Below, one piece after another: positions 63,101-64,000 of a DNA stretch of 64,000 nt. Each line of letters starts with the position of its first letter. The first letter of the stretch is position 1. The notes beneath the pieces were generated by a model, which worked only from the letters and a program-made list of their open reading frames with translations, made no database searches and was not told where the DNA came from. The translations under genes and the position numbers were made by a program. The stretch lies in contig JAWUZG010000160.1 of NCBI GenBank assembly GCA_036785705.1, positions 186,001 through 250,000 of the forward strand, read 5' to 3'. The DNA comes from Acanthornis magna. Lineage: Eukaryota; Chordata; Aves; Passeriformes; Acanthizidae.

Positions 63101-64000
63101 CGATGTGGGACATTTGGGCACCTACCAGTGTGTGGCCACCAACCAGCTGGACGGGCACCGCGTGTTCCGGGCACTCAGCCCAGAGCTGGCCCTGGAGGTG
63201 ACACCACAGGCACACAGGGACACAGGTGGGGTCACACAGGGCCACTGGGGGCTGCAGCACCCCCGAGACAATAGGTGACCCCAATGTGTCATGTGTCCCC
63301 TCTGTCCCCAGCAGTGGCTGAGGGGGTTGGAAGGACCTTCCTGTTCCTAGTCCTGCTCCTGGGTGTCATCGGCAGCTGTCACTGGTGGCACCGCATGGGT
63401 GGGTGATAGTGGAGGGGGACAGGGGTCCTGAAAGGCAATGGGAAGTCCCCAGTATGGAGGGGCAATGGGGTGGCAATCAAAGCCCGTGATATGAGGATCT
63501 GAGCTTGCGGGCATTTTGAACGATCCTGGGGTGTTCTGGAGGGACCTTGAGGAATATTGGGGTGGCACTGGGGGCTCCTGGCATTTTTGGGGAGGTGTTG
63601 TAGGATCATGCAAGGATGTTGGTGGTTCTTCAAGGATCCTGGGGGATTCTCCATCCCTGCCAAGCTTGGGATTATGGGGGCTTTGGTGGTGCTCAGGGGT
63701 ACTGGAGGGAATCTGGGGTACAGTGAGGGCTCAGGAGGGATCAGATGCCATGGGGACCCCATGATCACACCCCAACCTCCTTTTCCCTGCAGCTGACAGG
63801 AAGTCCCAGGACAGGTGAGTTGGCTGCTCCACCCCTGACTCCCCTTTCTCCCCTCCCCAGACACTCCCTCCCCACACCCCTTTATCCCTGCAGGGTTTTC
63901 CTGGAGCCCCTGTCCCCCCTGAAGGTGGGGGAGGTGCTGGACACTCATGTGGTGGGCACTGCGCAGGCAGAGATTGAGTACAGGGGAGGGACCCGGGACA
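60198..64000 (+). pseudogene. FCRL: Gene I: five-Ig FCRL-type receptor with several lesions, runs off edge
   Basis: Exons: signal 60198-60228, signal-2 near 60811-60831, D1 60920-61150, D2 61407-61684, D3 61786-62064, D4 62541-62810, D5 62929-63225, transmembrane 63315-63398, tail 63793-63814 and 63894 to about 63973; the last exon lies beyond the window. The usual first ATG is ATA, so the second is used. The signal-2 acceptor AG is TG, though skipping its 21 nt keeps frame. D2 has about five extra bases after its Leu-Glu, shifting frame. In D4 the Tyr of Tyr-x-Cys is Asp. The second tail exon donor is TT, and its ITIM reads VLDTHV. D1, D3, D4, D5 and the helix are open. Probably a pseudogene. 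The 3' part is nearly identical to gene D. Confidence 0.75.

Overview
This looks like bird nuclear DNA, most likely a songbird and probably a GC-rich microchromosome. The basis is vertebrate split genes with short GC-rich introns, Fc-receptor-type immunoglobulin exons, and several avian-style endogenous retrovirus LTRs. There is no bacterial gene organisation. The window is one tandem, partly inverted cluster of nine Fc receptor-like (FCRL-type) gene copies, named A to I here. The ancestral exon plan is clear from comparing copies: signal exon (49 nt), a 21-nt second signal exon (the hallmark of FCR/FCRL genes), five Ig exons D1-D5, one transmembrane exon (84 nt), then two or three small cytoplasmic exons (22 nt, about 80 nt, and a last exon). 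The signal and Ig exons are in phase 1, so whole domains can be lost or skipped without changing frame.

Layout: 1-1835, endogenous retrovirus on the minus strand (gag, tRNA-Phe-type primer site, 5' LTR) inserted in the D4 exon of gene A. A (+, 1836-3232) is a broken 3' half. B (-, 7125-11354) is an intact gene with four Ig domains and an ITAM-like tail. C (-, 14245-17944) is intact except for D4. D (+, 21805-26401) is a pseudogene. E (+, 30386-34524) is the only copy with all eleven exons open; it predicts 567 aa and a TIYENV tail motif. F (+, 40540-44749) has three Ig domains, two ITIMs, one frameshift and an LTR in its last intron. G (-, 46916-50752) has an intact five-domain ectodomain but a shifted tail. 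H (+, 52221-54362) is a 5'-truncated copy with an intact ITIM tail. I (+, 60198 to the right edge) is complete in layout but carries several lesions.

The copies differ most in their tails: ITAM-like (A, B), double or single ITIM (C, F, H, and formerly G), ITIM tyrosine lost (D, I), and a YxNx/ITSM-like motif (E). This looks like a paired activating/inhibitory receptor family being reshaped by duplication, deletion, unequal recombination and ERV insertion. Each copy with a signal exon also has, about 0.7-1.05 kb upstream of its ATG, a GAAA-repeat element resembling an interferon-stimulated response element, oriented with the gene. A shared block lies further upstream for most copies, and G-rich 10-bp repeats follow several stop codons. 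The remaining DNA is duplicated flank, CpG-rich modules, LTRs and one AT-rich island. Exon boundaries were set by hand from splice sites and paralogue alignment. Expression, orthology and all motif functions are inference.
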